From NCBI GenBank assembly GCA_008933995.1, contig WARS01000031.1, positions 1,640,001 to 1,704,000 on the forward strand: a stretch of 64,000 bases of DNA, given 5' to 3'. The stretch is from Datnioides undecimradiatus. Lineage: Eukaryota; Chordata; Actinopteri; Lobotiformes; Datnioididae. Positions 53,261 through 64,000 of this stretch are shown here, piece by piece; positions within the stretch are counted from its first letter, which is position 1; each line of letters opens with the position of its first letter. A program made the position numbers and the translations under genes. The notes beneath the pieces are model-generated. The model made no database searches and had not been told where the DNA came from. It saw only the letters and a program-made list of their open reading frames with translations.

Positions 53261-55553
53261 TTAAGTCATAGAATCACTAAACCAATAAGGGTTTGGTCTA
53301 CTTACATAATTCCTTGACAATCCATCAAATGTAATGTTATTTAAGTCTGAATTTAAGTGATATTTGCTGTCCTGCAAGCCATGTTGTAGTCGTGGCCTTA
53401 TCCACAAATATTAAGGCTGTATATATGTACGCATTTGTGTGACTGAGATTTTGTGTTTTTTTCTGTTGCTGGAGATTACTGAGTGTATTGTAAGTATAAC
53501 TGGTTCAGATTTGATTCTGGTTAATGAATCCACTCCAGATTCAGGTGTTTCACACCAATACTGCCTCCTTCTCGAGCAAAGCTACACAGTAAACATATGT
53601 GACAGCTCAAAAATTCAGACGTGACATTCCTTGATTATGTCAACACTAAGAAAGAGGAAGATTCACAGTGGATCAATCATGGTAAACTGGCTATTCATTA
53701 AACCATGTAATTGTGCAGACGACGTAAACGAATGAAATACTGCAAAATGATATTATTTTTGTGGATAAAGAGTTAATTTATTCTGTTTTCTCTGGGCGTC
53801 TGAGTCTAATTGAAAGGGGATGCCGTCTCCAGCGCAGAGCTATATTCAATTGTTCTGTTTGAGAATGGGAGCACTCAGCCTTCTCTCCAAGAGGGTCTCA
53901 GGTGGTTTCTCTTCATTTAGCTTCTTTCCTCAGATGATCTCATTCTTGTGTAAACAAAACAATTTCGGGGGGGAAAACAACTGGCTCAGAAATATCCACG
54001 TGTCTTTTAATTTACACTTTTAATTTACTGTGCCTTTCGAGCTCTGTATGCCATACATAGATTGTCATACACTGATCATTAAAATTCTTTTTAAAGGAGC
54101 TTATCTGCGTGCAGCTTGAGTATGCAGGGGCAGTGAAGTGCGTGACTGAAAATGAACATATTCTTTCCGCAAGGTCTTCTTTATCATCGCCTACAGGCTC
54201 GTAAAGTGGACAGTTTCTAGCAGAGCCATTGTGGCCTTTTGAAGCAGTAGCGTGTGGCACAGATAGGGGGTTCTGCAGATGATGTAGCACTTCTTTGGGA
54301 GAAATCTGCAACCGCACAGGCAGCTAAAACAAGACATAAACATCTTCATCGCAGACATGACGACTGCCTCCGCCCGTCTTATGCTGTCTGGTTTGATGGA
54401 CAGGATAGGGGACAGAAGCATCTGTGTTGACATAGACATTTTTCTATTTTTTGGCAAATGATAGAGAATGGTTCCAGAAATAGGCCTCCTTTTTTCATAC
54501 TGAGAAGATTAATGGAGACACCAAAGAGGACGACAGCACTGTGGAGTTTATGTCAGGCAGACACCTAAACGCTACATGTACCAGACTTTCCACAAGAAGG
54601 CCGAGTTAAATGCAAGAGAAATACTACCAGTGATAGACGTATTAACACACCTGTAAACTTGTATTCAAATGAGTGAGGCAAATCTAAAGATAAATACAGA
54701 GATAAAGGGTGTTATTAAAAAAGGGATCAGTTGAGAAAAGGTTTAAGGTCGTGTAAATATAAGTTAGTATATAGTATTTAGTTAACCACATTCATACCAT
54801 AGCTACTAAAGAAGTTTGAATATTGTGCCATAGAACTGCAAGAATACGTAACAATATTGCTATGGTATTGTTTTTATTTGCAGTGTTGTGAGAGGAGTTC
54901 ATCCATATGATGTAATTTTAAAATATATACCCGGTGGCAGCCATACCGTGGGTGCTTTCACTGGTTGAAATGAATCGTCAAGTTGGACAAAAAGTTTACT
55001 GGGGCAGGTAATCTGGGTCAGGCTGTGTGCAACTGATTTTTGTCATGTGAGAATATATTTTTTTGTGTTTGAATGTTGAATGAATGTGAAATTAAACATG
55101 GCAGCAAAAACTCATTAGTGACCGCTTATGCACTTAATCTGGCCTAAATGTTCCATCTGATGTTTAGTTTTAGTTAAGGTTGTTGATTCAACTCATAGTC
55201 ATATTTGAGGCAGTATTTTTTTGGTGCTGTCATCTTGCGTTTTACCTCTAGGTGTTTCTAATATTGTGTCCAAGCCATTTATATCAATGAGAGAAGATTA
55301 AATAAACCTTGAGAAACGTTATCGCAGCTGCTTGTGTCAAACACTTCAATTAGTGGCTCCATCTGGCAGTCACTTTTTTGAGTTCAGGTTCAAGGCAGCC
55401 TGGTGTTTGAATGTATGTTAGTATATGATGGGCTGCTGAATGTTACAAGTCTCCACAGTTTCCACAACTTCTTGGCTTTCATTTGTTTCTGCATTTCCTG
55501 GCACTTTTCCAGACCTCTGACCATATTGAAAATTTATAGGTAGACCTTTTGAT

Positions 55554-55574
55554 AAAAAAAAAAAAAAAAAAAAA
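55554..55574. repeat. Poly-A tract (21 nt)
   Basis: A run of 21 A after TTTTGAT. I see no retrocopy directly 5' of it, so it is listed only as a homopolymer. Confidence 0.9.
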
Positions 55575-56784
55575 GAAGTCTGACCACAAGTCATATACAC
55601 TATTAATATACCACTGGTACACACAAGAAAATAATTTCTTTTATAACACATTCTGTTTCATTTCTTTAAGAATAACTTGTCAATAGCATAACAACACACA
55701 AGATAGAGACGAATTCCCCAGCCACACCAGATCTGTTAGCATCATTATGAACAGCAGCTGCTTGTAGAAGAAATATTTTTGTTTTGGGGCATGATTTATC
55801 AACTACCTGCAAGTGGTTCCCCCCCACTGTCTTTTGTGTTTCACTCCAAAAGTGAATAGATTCCCAGACTGTGGCATTCAAGCTTTCTTCCCATTTTCAG
55901 CGATTATGTGTTTTGTACTAAAAGGCAGAAGATAAACAGCCGTTGCTAACACCTTGATTTTTTACATGTATTTATTTTGCATGAGACCAAACCACCACAT
56001 AAGATCTGGCAATTGTGTAATGCCACACTTTAACACTGTGGAGGGTTAGACAGGAGGTGTAAGGAGGCTTCTGGGAAACAAACATTCACGACACAGGTAC
56101 TTGTACACACAATGTGCGATGACACACAGAGACATTTTTACACTCCTATAGATAGATTACAGTGGGATCTCCAGGTTTATTTCAGTACTACTACGAGAAC
56201 TTTCCCTTCAAACAAAATCTGTCATCCATCATAGCAACAATGTTGGGTTCTTATTTAGGATTAAAACGTACTAAAAAATCCTCAGAGTCTTGATAGTGGG
56301 ATATTTTTTACTCAGCCTCTTACATTAAACTATATTAAAGCATGTAGAAAAGAGGGGTTAGAAAACTGAATCACATTTTTCCCTTTTTTTGCTCTCACTT
56401 CTTTGTGCTATAATGTCAGTGTAATCCCTCTAACTTTATTGTTCACAGCAGACTGAAAAGAAGATTTCTAAGACTTCTCAAAGGTTCGCATCTCAGGTTG
56501 CAGTGGCAGGCAGTCTAATAACGCTGTCAAATAACACAGAAATCAATGTGGTTAAATGGTGGTGAAGCTCCTACCCCAGGCGGGAATCAACAACCAGCTG
56601 AAGGGTCCCAGCTCTTTGACAAAGTGATTGTTTAGCTCTGAAAACACAAAAATAATCCCAAAGGAAAGCTCTTCACATAAAGTCACACTGTCTGATATTT
56701 TTATTTTTATTCAGATGCTGAGACTGACTGATGACAAATGGGAGCAATCCTGTCAAAGGTTACAAATCTATCTGCCAAATAAAT

Positions 56785-56835
56785 AGAGGTGGAAGTAATT
56801 GAAGTTCACTTGCATAAGTACAGCATTAAAATTCT
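56785..56835 (+). repeat. Short fragment of the AGTGGTGGAAGAAGTA-type repeat
   Basis: 'agaggtggaagtaattgaag' followed by 'cttgcataagtacag' resembles the first 50 bp of the copy at 26890. It is short and weak. Confidence 0.4.
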
Positions 56836-59768
56836 GGTAATAAACCTCACTATTTGCAGTTTGTAAGACTCCATAAATCCCCCTTTGTCAGAGGTACATA
56901 TTGTGTTTTTTCCATACTTCACTGCTTTGATAGCATCATCAGTTACATCTCCAGTATTGGAATAACCTGTAGGTCAAGTTTTTTGTTTCTCTATTCTGTT
57001 GTGCTGTCAAACAAAGACGAAAATATCTTTAACTTTTTTCTTTAAAATCTTGTACAGCCAAAATGTCAACATCATGGTGACATCTTGATGACAAGACTAG
57101 TTTTATAGGATCAGAGTAACAATTATTTCTCTCATCTGATCCAAAAACATGAAAATCACCAAAGCCTCCAGTGTTTTTAGATGCATTGTTGGAGCTTTGC
57201 ATTAGTTCAGCAAGGGCAATGCAATCTGTCTCTAATTCAGCAGTCTCATTCATGCACTATATCAATGCTCAGCTGACTAGAATCATCCAGTCAAACCATT
57301 TGCCAAACAATGAATTTAATGATGCAAATTTTTTTAAACAAGTTCTGAGCAGCCGATCATAAATGTGCCCTAAACCTTGTGACCCTGTCCTCCCCAAGGA
57401 GACCTTACTGCTGTGTTTAGATTCGATCCTGCAGCAGCAGGAACCTTCTCTCTGCAGGAACACTTTTAGTTTATATACAATTCACTTTGTGTTTAGAGGG
57501 AATCCTTTTTAATGGATGTTAGGACTGGAGAGATTTAAAAAATGTTCGATTTAAGTAGATTTTTTTCTAGTAAGAAACTAACAATCACCAGATAACAGAA
57601 AACATAAGCACACAGTAATTAACCCTTAGCCTGCAAGAAAAGGAAAGTTTAAAGTGCATCTAAATGTGGACAGAGTTGTGATGGACCTTAAGTCAGCAGG
57701 CAGTGAAGTAGCTGAATGCACCCTCTCCAGACCTGAATCTAACTCTGTCTACATATAGAAGATTTCCACCTGATGACCCGAGAGGCCTGATCAAGTTATA
57801 ATCAGTGAGCAATATAGATGTCTACTTTGGTGTCTAATCATTGAGTGACTCATTGTCTATTAGCAAGGATTTTTTAAGGTGATTCGGTATTACATTGGGA
57901 GCCAGTGAAATGATTTCAGATCTAGAGTAAGATGTTGAAATTTTCATGTCCATGTAAGGACTCTGTTGCATTTTTGATGAGTGGAAGCTGTCTGCTGTGT
58001 TTCGCCTATCCTGCAAATAGACTGTTACACAGTTGATATATTTGACATTGTCTGATGATATTGTTAGCGTGGTCTGCAAAATAAATATATTAATATAATT
58101 ACCCTTCTCAAAGAGAGAAATCTTTGCAATCTGTAAACGTGGTTCTACGTTTCATACTTGCTAACGCCCCTGACACTAACACACTGGCCATATACCCAGA
58201 GAGCAGCTCAAACTGAACACCCTTTATGCCACCCTCTGCACAGTTTGATTTCAGACGGGAACTTTTTTTCAGTAATAGTGTAGTGTAATGAAGTTTGACT
58301 TGAGGTGTTTATAATAACCCTGTCACTCAAACAGACCAGATGAAGGTGTGGACATAACGCTCTGAATGCTGACCCTCTTATAATCACACAACAGACCCTT
58401 TCCATTGCTGCAGTTGTTTGGCAGTGGGGTTTTTTTTTCCTGGTGCACTTAGTGTGGTATTGATCATTGTTGGTCCAAGTCCTCAGGAATCAGCTTCTAT
58501 TGATTTCACTTCAGTTGTAAGCCTCTCTATCTGACCTATGTCTCTTTTCAGACCAAGCACCTTTTCAGCCACGCTAATGTCTCTGCTGAGAGTTGACTAA
58601 AACATGTCATTACTGCAGCACTTTCCACACAATTTCCCCCAAATCATTTGTCTTTGGGTTAAAAAAAGGGATAGACCATTAAAGGTGGAATAAATTTGCA
58701 CTGGCCTGAGACAGTTCAGTTACAGAAGAAATGTATGTGCATTGTTGGGTTGTTATATTGAGGATGTCAGAGGGGTAATGTGCTCCTTTGCTTGGACCTT
58801 CATTATCATGCATAAAAAGAGCACACTTATAGCCAGAAGATTCAGCAGTGATGATGGTGTGATGATATTAAGTAACATGTCTGCATTTGCGATCATGTTT
58901 GTGTGTGCCAAAGTCTTCCAGTTTATACATGTTAGTTTGAGAATTTAGTTCAGGATTTTAAAGATCATTTTTTTCACAGCAAATCTGCAGAACCTTTAAT
59001 CCCAATGAAGTGGAGCACAGTCCAGTTCTGCATCTTCCGCTTTCATTCTTAACCTTCCCTTATGTCATTGTGCATATGAATAGTGTCCTAACACAAAATT
59101 CTGCAAGTTTAAGTGACTGTTCTGTCTTGATTTCTTCCTCTGAAGGAGGTCTCTGACCATTGTGCTCAGCTTTGTGGGCTGTAAACTGTCATTAGTTCAC
59201 TAAAAAATGAAGAATACACGTTAGTAATGAAATTAAACCAGATCTCATCCACATCACACAATAGTACAATCAGTGGCTGTTTCATAATATACACCTGTAA
59301 AATACAATCAGTGATTTTGTTTGAGATTTTACCTTTATGATTTCTTGGTGTTTCCACTGCAGTTAAGATAAGAAAGTGGTTCCAATGGTGCATAATTTAT
59401 TCATCTGAAAGATATATTCTGTCATTCTGTCTACAGCTTGTTGCTGCTTTGGAAACCTTGATGCTTCAGTAAGAGGAATTGATTGAGGTGTTGAAGTTCA
59501 GTGCTCTTGGGTACAAAACTCAGACGGACTATTTGTGAGCTGTAGACCTTCAAATAGCTGTCCTGGGGACTGCTTGCCAGTGAATCAATAGGCAGTTAAT
59601 TTCAGGCCACACTCAGATGCGTCAACGGTGGCTCATGTATGGGCCCTTTACATGTAGAAGACGCATTTAGTAAGAAATATTTCTATTTCTGCAATTGAAT
59701 TTGCTACAATCTGCAAAGCAGAAATAAAAAGTGGCAGTTCATAAACTGTAAATTATCTGTAAACATTG

Positions 59769-59880
59769 AGATTAGATTAGATTAAAGACAATTGGATTAG
59801 ATTAGATTATATTAGATGCAATAAAATACAATCATATCAGATTAGATTGTATTTCAGTGATCCTGTGGGAGGAAATTCAG
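59769..59880 (-). repeat. (ATTAG)n tract with LINE 3'-tail-like sequence, antisense
   Basis: Repeated ATTAG units (59769-59846) are followed by 'tgatcctgtgggaggaaatt'. On the minus strand this reads as an AATTTCC-type 3' end running into a (CTAAT)n tail, which is how several fish non-LTR elements (L2/Rex-like) end. If so, the element body would lie to the right (59880 to about 60350), but I recognise no protein there. Confidence 0.5.
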
Positions 59881-60360
59881 CCATTACACAACAAGTAATT
59901 GTTGTGGATCCTGCTATGGGGAGAGGAATTACAGGCTATTTCTGCTGCACCATAAAAAGTGGAATTGAAGTCCACAGAGTACGAATGGCCGCAGCAGCCG
60001 GTCTTATTTTTCAGCTAGTAAGATAAAGTTTGATAACAGAGCCTTTATAGACTTTGAAAGGGTCTGGGTTAGACTAATCCTGTCCACAACAGACTTATGA
60101 CCCTTGGGCCTAAGTGAGAAACTCAAATGTCCTGGAGCAGCTGGTCATCTATTGGGCTCCGGCTTTACTCCATCCCTGCGGGGATGAACCAGGATGGAGT
60201 CTGAGGTGCACTGAGGTAACACCAGCAGGGCTAAAGAGGACGCTCTATTTCCCTCAGGAAGGGACACTGAGTCCCCCGCCCCTTCAACTCTCAAGGCCTC
60301 CAAAGAGACGAGAACAACAAGATGGATGTTGACAGCTGGTGTGGTGCAGTTGTCTGAATT
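59881..60360. other. Less AT-rich block of unknown nature
   Basis: This stretch is visibly richer in G and C than its neighbours and holds a 72-codon plus-strand open frame (60114-60332) rich in Pro and Arg. I recognise no domain and see no matching splice sites for the glypican frame. It may be the body of the LINE remnant whose tail is at 59769-59880. No function is assigned. Confidence 0.4.
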
Positions 60361-62254
60361 GATATCTGTTGCTGTTAAGGTGTAATTTCAAAGGTATAGA
60401 CGATTGGGAGTGTTTTACTTAATGTCGGTGTGATTTGGACTATATAATCTGAAGGTTGGGGGTTAGGGTTCTATTTTAAAAACTTTAGGGTGTTATCTCT
60501 AGACTGTATGTCTTGTATTAATCTTTAAATGTATTTACCCATAGGAAGTGCATTTTGAAAAGTAAATATTTGAAAATATAATTTGTATGAGTAAAGTAAG
60601 GTCTAGATAACATTATAGAAGGAGGGCAGATTTGAACCCTATTCATTCCTCCCAACAGCCTGGTCTGAACTGAGGTTGTTGCCGATTGTCAGTCCGGATT
60701 ATCTGGAAATGTGAGAAATATGTAAAAAGACTGCAATATCACATCAACAGCAAACTTGTGGTGCAGATGAAACAGAATATACACACAAAACAGTAGTCTT
60801 TCAAAATGCTTTGATGTGATAGACCTGCAAGTTTTATAGCATAACTCATGTTTTGTACTTTACCAAAACCAGTCAGGGTCATTAAATGTAACAGTAATAT
60901 AAAGTAGCGTATCATCTGCATAGAGACACTGTTGAGATTCAACCGCCCCCTTACAAAAAAATATGGCCAAAAAGTGTACATTCTGCCACAAAATTTACAG
61001 CACAGCTTCAGACGTCACCTCAGTCTGAGTGTGACTCATAAACAAGGACTTTGCTCTCTTAATCTCAGAAGTGCTATCTTAGGCGTTCTACAAACCAGAA
61101 TTCATTCAGAAATCAAAAGAAAGAATATCTACTCTAAAGAAAAAAATCTATTCGTTATCAGTATGTTTAAATATCATTGCCTATAATGTATATGTGTTCA
61201 GCCTTAACACCATAGCACAAACACTAATGCAAAACCTACACACTAGATGCAGTTTGTCGCACCTCCAGGGGGATGAGATGGAGGATGAAGGTGTTCCGTA
61301 GTTGCATCAGCTCACTATAAATAGGGTGGTGGAAAATTGACCAACTCCTCTAATGGTTTAGCAAGAACACTAATGTATTGCAGCTGTGAAAGATGTGTGA
61401 AGCATTATGGCTAGACTTATAATTATGAGAAAATACACCAAACCCTAACATGCACGAGTAAGTTCACAGTGTTTAACAGCATAAATCTTTGAGGCACTTT
61501 GAATTTGAGGAAAGCTTTATACTACTTCATTCAGTTTGTGATCATGAATTTATAATAAGTCAAAATTAGTTTCCCTTTGGCAAGACTGTTATATCGCACC
61601 TGTTGATTTAAATTCTGTTTCTTTCTACTGTAGACAAATTTCATCAGAAGATCAAAACCAACAATGAATTTTAATGAACTTTAGATGTTCTATGCACAAC
61701 CAAGCATGATGCAGCTTCTTCAATTGTTTCCTAAAAAAACACATTAAAACACAAGCCAGGGTGGCATCTTCCTTCATTACAATGAGCATGACCACATACA
61801 TTGCTCTCCTGCCATTAATGCTCATGCTCATCGAAACACCAAATGTGTATTAACTTAACTGCAGAAAATGGTCCCCAAAAACACATTATTTACTGCACTT
61901 CAAGTAATATTTGGTAAAAAACTACAATGCTCAGCTGTGTGGGAAAATTGTTAACCTACTTTAAAAATGAAACTATTTATTTCTGACCCATTTTTGAAGA
62001 TTTACATCTTCAGTGGGATTGAATGGACTTTGGGCTGACTGCCACAGACATGGGAGTGAAGACAGGAAGTATTGAGACTGACACATGGTTGGTTTTATTG
62101 TTTTTGTGGAATTTGTTGACAAGAACACAAATATGGAATAAATCAGCCTTCACGTTAACATAGCAGCTAACAGTGATGCCACCTCAGTGAAGCTTATATA
62201 GATAATGAGCATCCTCCTTACTGACCTGGTTGTTGGTTTCTTCTCTCTCATCAG

Positions 62255-62415
62255 TGAGTCCAGATGTGACCGGTGATCATAAACATCATCATCATCATCT
62301 TCATTATCCACCTGCTGAGGATTCAGAAATGGAGGGCAGATCCAGAAGCCTTGGACTGACAGGAGCCATCTGGGTCCTGATATTACCTTGTTTACATATG
62401 CTCCTGGCCTTCTAA
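62255..62415 (+). CDS. gpc5: Glypican-5-like, terminal coding exon with GPI-anchor signal and stop
   Basis: The acceptor is a strong pyrimidine tract ending ttctctctcatcag (AG at 62253-62254). The first two bases complete the codon begun at 19003 (T+TG, Leu), so the phase fits. It then encodes 52 residues and TAA at 62413-62415. The order is SPDVTGD, a His-rich stretch HKHHHHHLHY, an acidic part PPAEDSEMEG, a small/basic part RSRS, and a hydrophobic end GLTGAIWVLILPCLHMLLAF. A short hydrophilic spacer followed by about 18 hydrophobic residues and an immediate stop is the form of a GPI-anchor signal. The anchored residue is probably one of the Ser or Gly near GRSRSLG. This is expected for glypicans, which are tethered to the outer membrane leaflet. 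Sequence identity to other GPC5 tails is low, as is usual for this part of the family, so the exon is placed by phase, splice site and tail architecture. The His run is not in the mammalian protein as I recall it. The start upstream (62230) suggested by the open frame is intronic. Confidence 0.82.
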
Positions 62416-64000
62416 CAGCTGCCTTTTTGCAGCATGAAACTTTCAAGGCTTGATTTCAAGCTTATTACTCCTGAAATGAAAGGGTGAGTGGACGTAACAA
62501 ACTCCAGTATGTCATGGAGCACCATTTTCACACAGTGCAGGACACGGTAGGAGTGAACACTAATGTTTGTGTGAAGATTTCAAGACACTGTGGCTTACAT
62601 GTAAGACAAACTTTGGTTCAGCTTTTGCAAATATTAATTATTTTTTATCAGCTACCCAGCATTCATTAACATTAATAATGACTTATTTATAACAGCTGAT
62701 GTCAAAACTAAATGCAACATTTGTTGTAAAAGTTTGGTATTAATTTAATTGTTTTTTTCTTCATATAATATATATGATCTGTAGATGTATATAATCATTA
62801 AGTTGCTTCTGCATATCACACTGTAATGCACCCTGAACACTACAGGGTGTACTTTTTCTAAGTGGGGTTTTACAGCTGCTGTGAAAGTATCCTCTACAAG
62901 CCCAAATTAAAAAGGCCTGTCATTTTTATGCCATCCTCAGAATCCCTTTTTTGTATAAATCGATGTTTTTTTGCAGAGATTTTTATACAAAAGTGATGGT
63001 GCTTCAGATGAGAAATGTAGAAAGCCTACAGTAAGCTCTCAAATATGAAGCTCCTGTATGTTCTTACACATTCTGCTAAAAGGAACCGAAAAGAACTCAA
63101 GTCATCTGCTTCCCTTTACGTGTAATAGCTCCCATGCTGTCAGCAATCCATTTAATTGGTATATTTCAATTGCAAAATTGACCTGTAATGCTACTGCTGA
63201 GAGGAATGGTGAAAGGACAGGAGTGGATGTATTTGTGTGTGTTTTTTTTTGGGGGGGGGGGAAGTAAGAGAATTCAAACTCCTTTCTTCTCTAGAAATAG
63301 ATTAGTTTTCTGAAGAATCTATTATCATCTTTCAAACTCAATCCTCCTCTGTCTTCATAAAAGCCTCGGTAGGGGCCGATACCTCCTGGAGCCACTTATA
63401 AGGAAGAATCAAGTAGCTTTTACCTGCTACCTGACTGCATACTGCCGGTGTGTTGTTGATACATTTCTGTGGAGCCAAAATGAAAACTGATTTGCTTCAC
63501 ATATGCCATGCATGGTCAATGGTTGAGGGAGAGAGAACAGTACTCAATGGAGCCCAAAAGGGATATTTGGCTCTTATATGCTGGGGACCCGCTTGTAGAG
63601 CTAAAAAAAACATACCTTACAAAATGCAAAATTTTCTTATTCATATACAGCATATACCTATACATACCTACCACAGAAACAAACAGGAAAACATTTAAGC
63701 TTCTACTGTACATAGATGACAAAAAATAACTGAAACATTCAATTAGAGCTCAAAACAGATTTTTTTTTCCAGCCAAAGGTCCAATCTCCTCATGCTCGCT
63801 TGATCATATATGATCATATTTTAAAAGCCTGCGACCTTCCTCACGCTGCAGTTGTCCTAAAGCATGCATAGCAAATTTTTTGTCATTAGTCATTTTTCAC
63901 CTTTAATGTTCCAGGTTAGACTTTTATCATGATATAAAGTCAAGGCTGTTTGAGCATCAGAAACACTTGAGTAGCTTGGAGCTTTTCCAACTCCAGTTTC
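62416..64000 (+). other. Probable 3' UTR and downstream flank of the gpc5-like gene
   Basis: Sequence after the TAA. A variant polyadenylation signal ATTAAA lies at 62906-62911, with T-rich sequence shortly after (near 62922). I see no canonical AATAAA closer to the stop, so the transcript end is uncertain. A T9G11 homopolymer pair lies at 63242-63261. No second gene is recognisable to the window end. The small open frames (such as 63450-63698) have no support. Confidence 0.5.
63242..63261. repeat. Poly-T / poly-G junction
   Basis: Nine T directly followed by eleven G. Low-complexity sequence, likely length-polymorphic or error-prone. Confidence 0.9.

Larger units (their letters stand above)
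19004..62254 (+). other. Intron (43.3 kb) of the gpc5-like gene
   Basis: It runs from donor gtaagt (19004) to acceptor ttcttctctctcatcag (ends 62254) and joins phase 1 to phase 1. The length fits the GPC5 family, whose introns are very long. No nested gene is supported on either strand. Named contents are a candidate cassette exon (22991-23087), R4/Dong-like and Tc1-like carcasses, several dispersed repeats and microsatellites. The stretches between them (for example 36000-43000, 44000-53000, 53300-59700) are AT-rich, stop-rich DNA in which I see no gene. Confidence 0.8.

Noticed and set aside
62150-62446. Minus-strand open frame overlapping the terminal glypican exon
   Set aside because: Shadow of the real + strand exon. 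The Asp-rich run is the complement of the CAT codons.

Overview
The window is AT-rich, intron-dominated vertebrate DNA. It carries the 3' part of one protein-coding gene on the + strand, a glypican of the GPC5 type. I infer a percomorph-like teleost from the compact coding exons, the many CA/GT microsatellites, the small dispersed repeats typical of spiny-rayed fishes, and decayed Tc1/mariner, L2-like and R4/Dong-like elements. No bacterial-type gene organisation, CRISPR array, rRNA or tRNA is visible. Almost every open frame of 60-125 codons is chance sequence.

Layout. 1-4462 is intron. 4463-4583 is a 121-nt coding exon: the end of the folded glypican core, a Tyr-Thr-Leu-Arg start and a 'DPVINQIIDKLKHINQ' end. 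4584-18840 is a 14.3-kb intron holding a (CTG)n tract and an antisense L2-like LINE tail. 18841-19003 is a 163-nt coding exon encoding the heparan-sulfate attachment region: Ser-Gly dipeptides in an acidic stretch with the 'SGDCDDEDGCGGSGGG' motif. 19004-62254 is a 43.3-kb intron with most of the transposon debris. 62255-62415 is the terminal coding exon. It joins in phase (1/1) to the exon ending at 19003 and ends in a hydrophobic GPI-anchor signal followed by TAA. 62416-64000 is 3' UTR and/or downstream flank.

The three exons together encode about 147 residues: the C-terminal end of a GPI-anchored, heparan-sulfate-bearing cell-surface proteoglycan that modulates growth-factor and morphogen signalling. 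The N-terminal signal peptide and the cysteine-rich core lie upstream of the window.

Mobile and repeated DNA. The intron after the GAG-attachment exon holds a same-strand R4/Dong-like retrotransposon carcass (about 26460-28440) interrupted by a short dispersed repeat, and an antisense Tc1-like transposase pseudogene (about 33870-34620). Four same-orientation copies of one percomorph dispersed repeat lie near 14150, 24735, 31875 and 53100. A second, 'AGTGGTGGAAGAAGTA'-type repeat recurs near 4025, 9295, 26890 and 56785. I found no convincing new biological system. The most interesting points are a possible frame-shifting cassette exon at 22991-23087, the His-rich GPI tail, the long pure CTG tract, and a nested-insertion history that can be dated.
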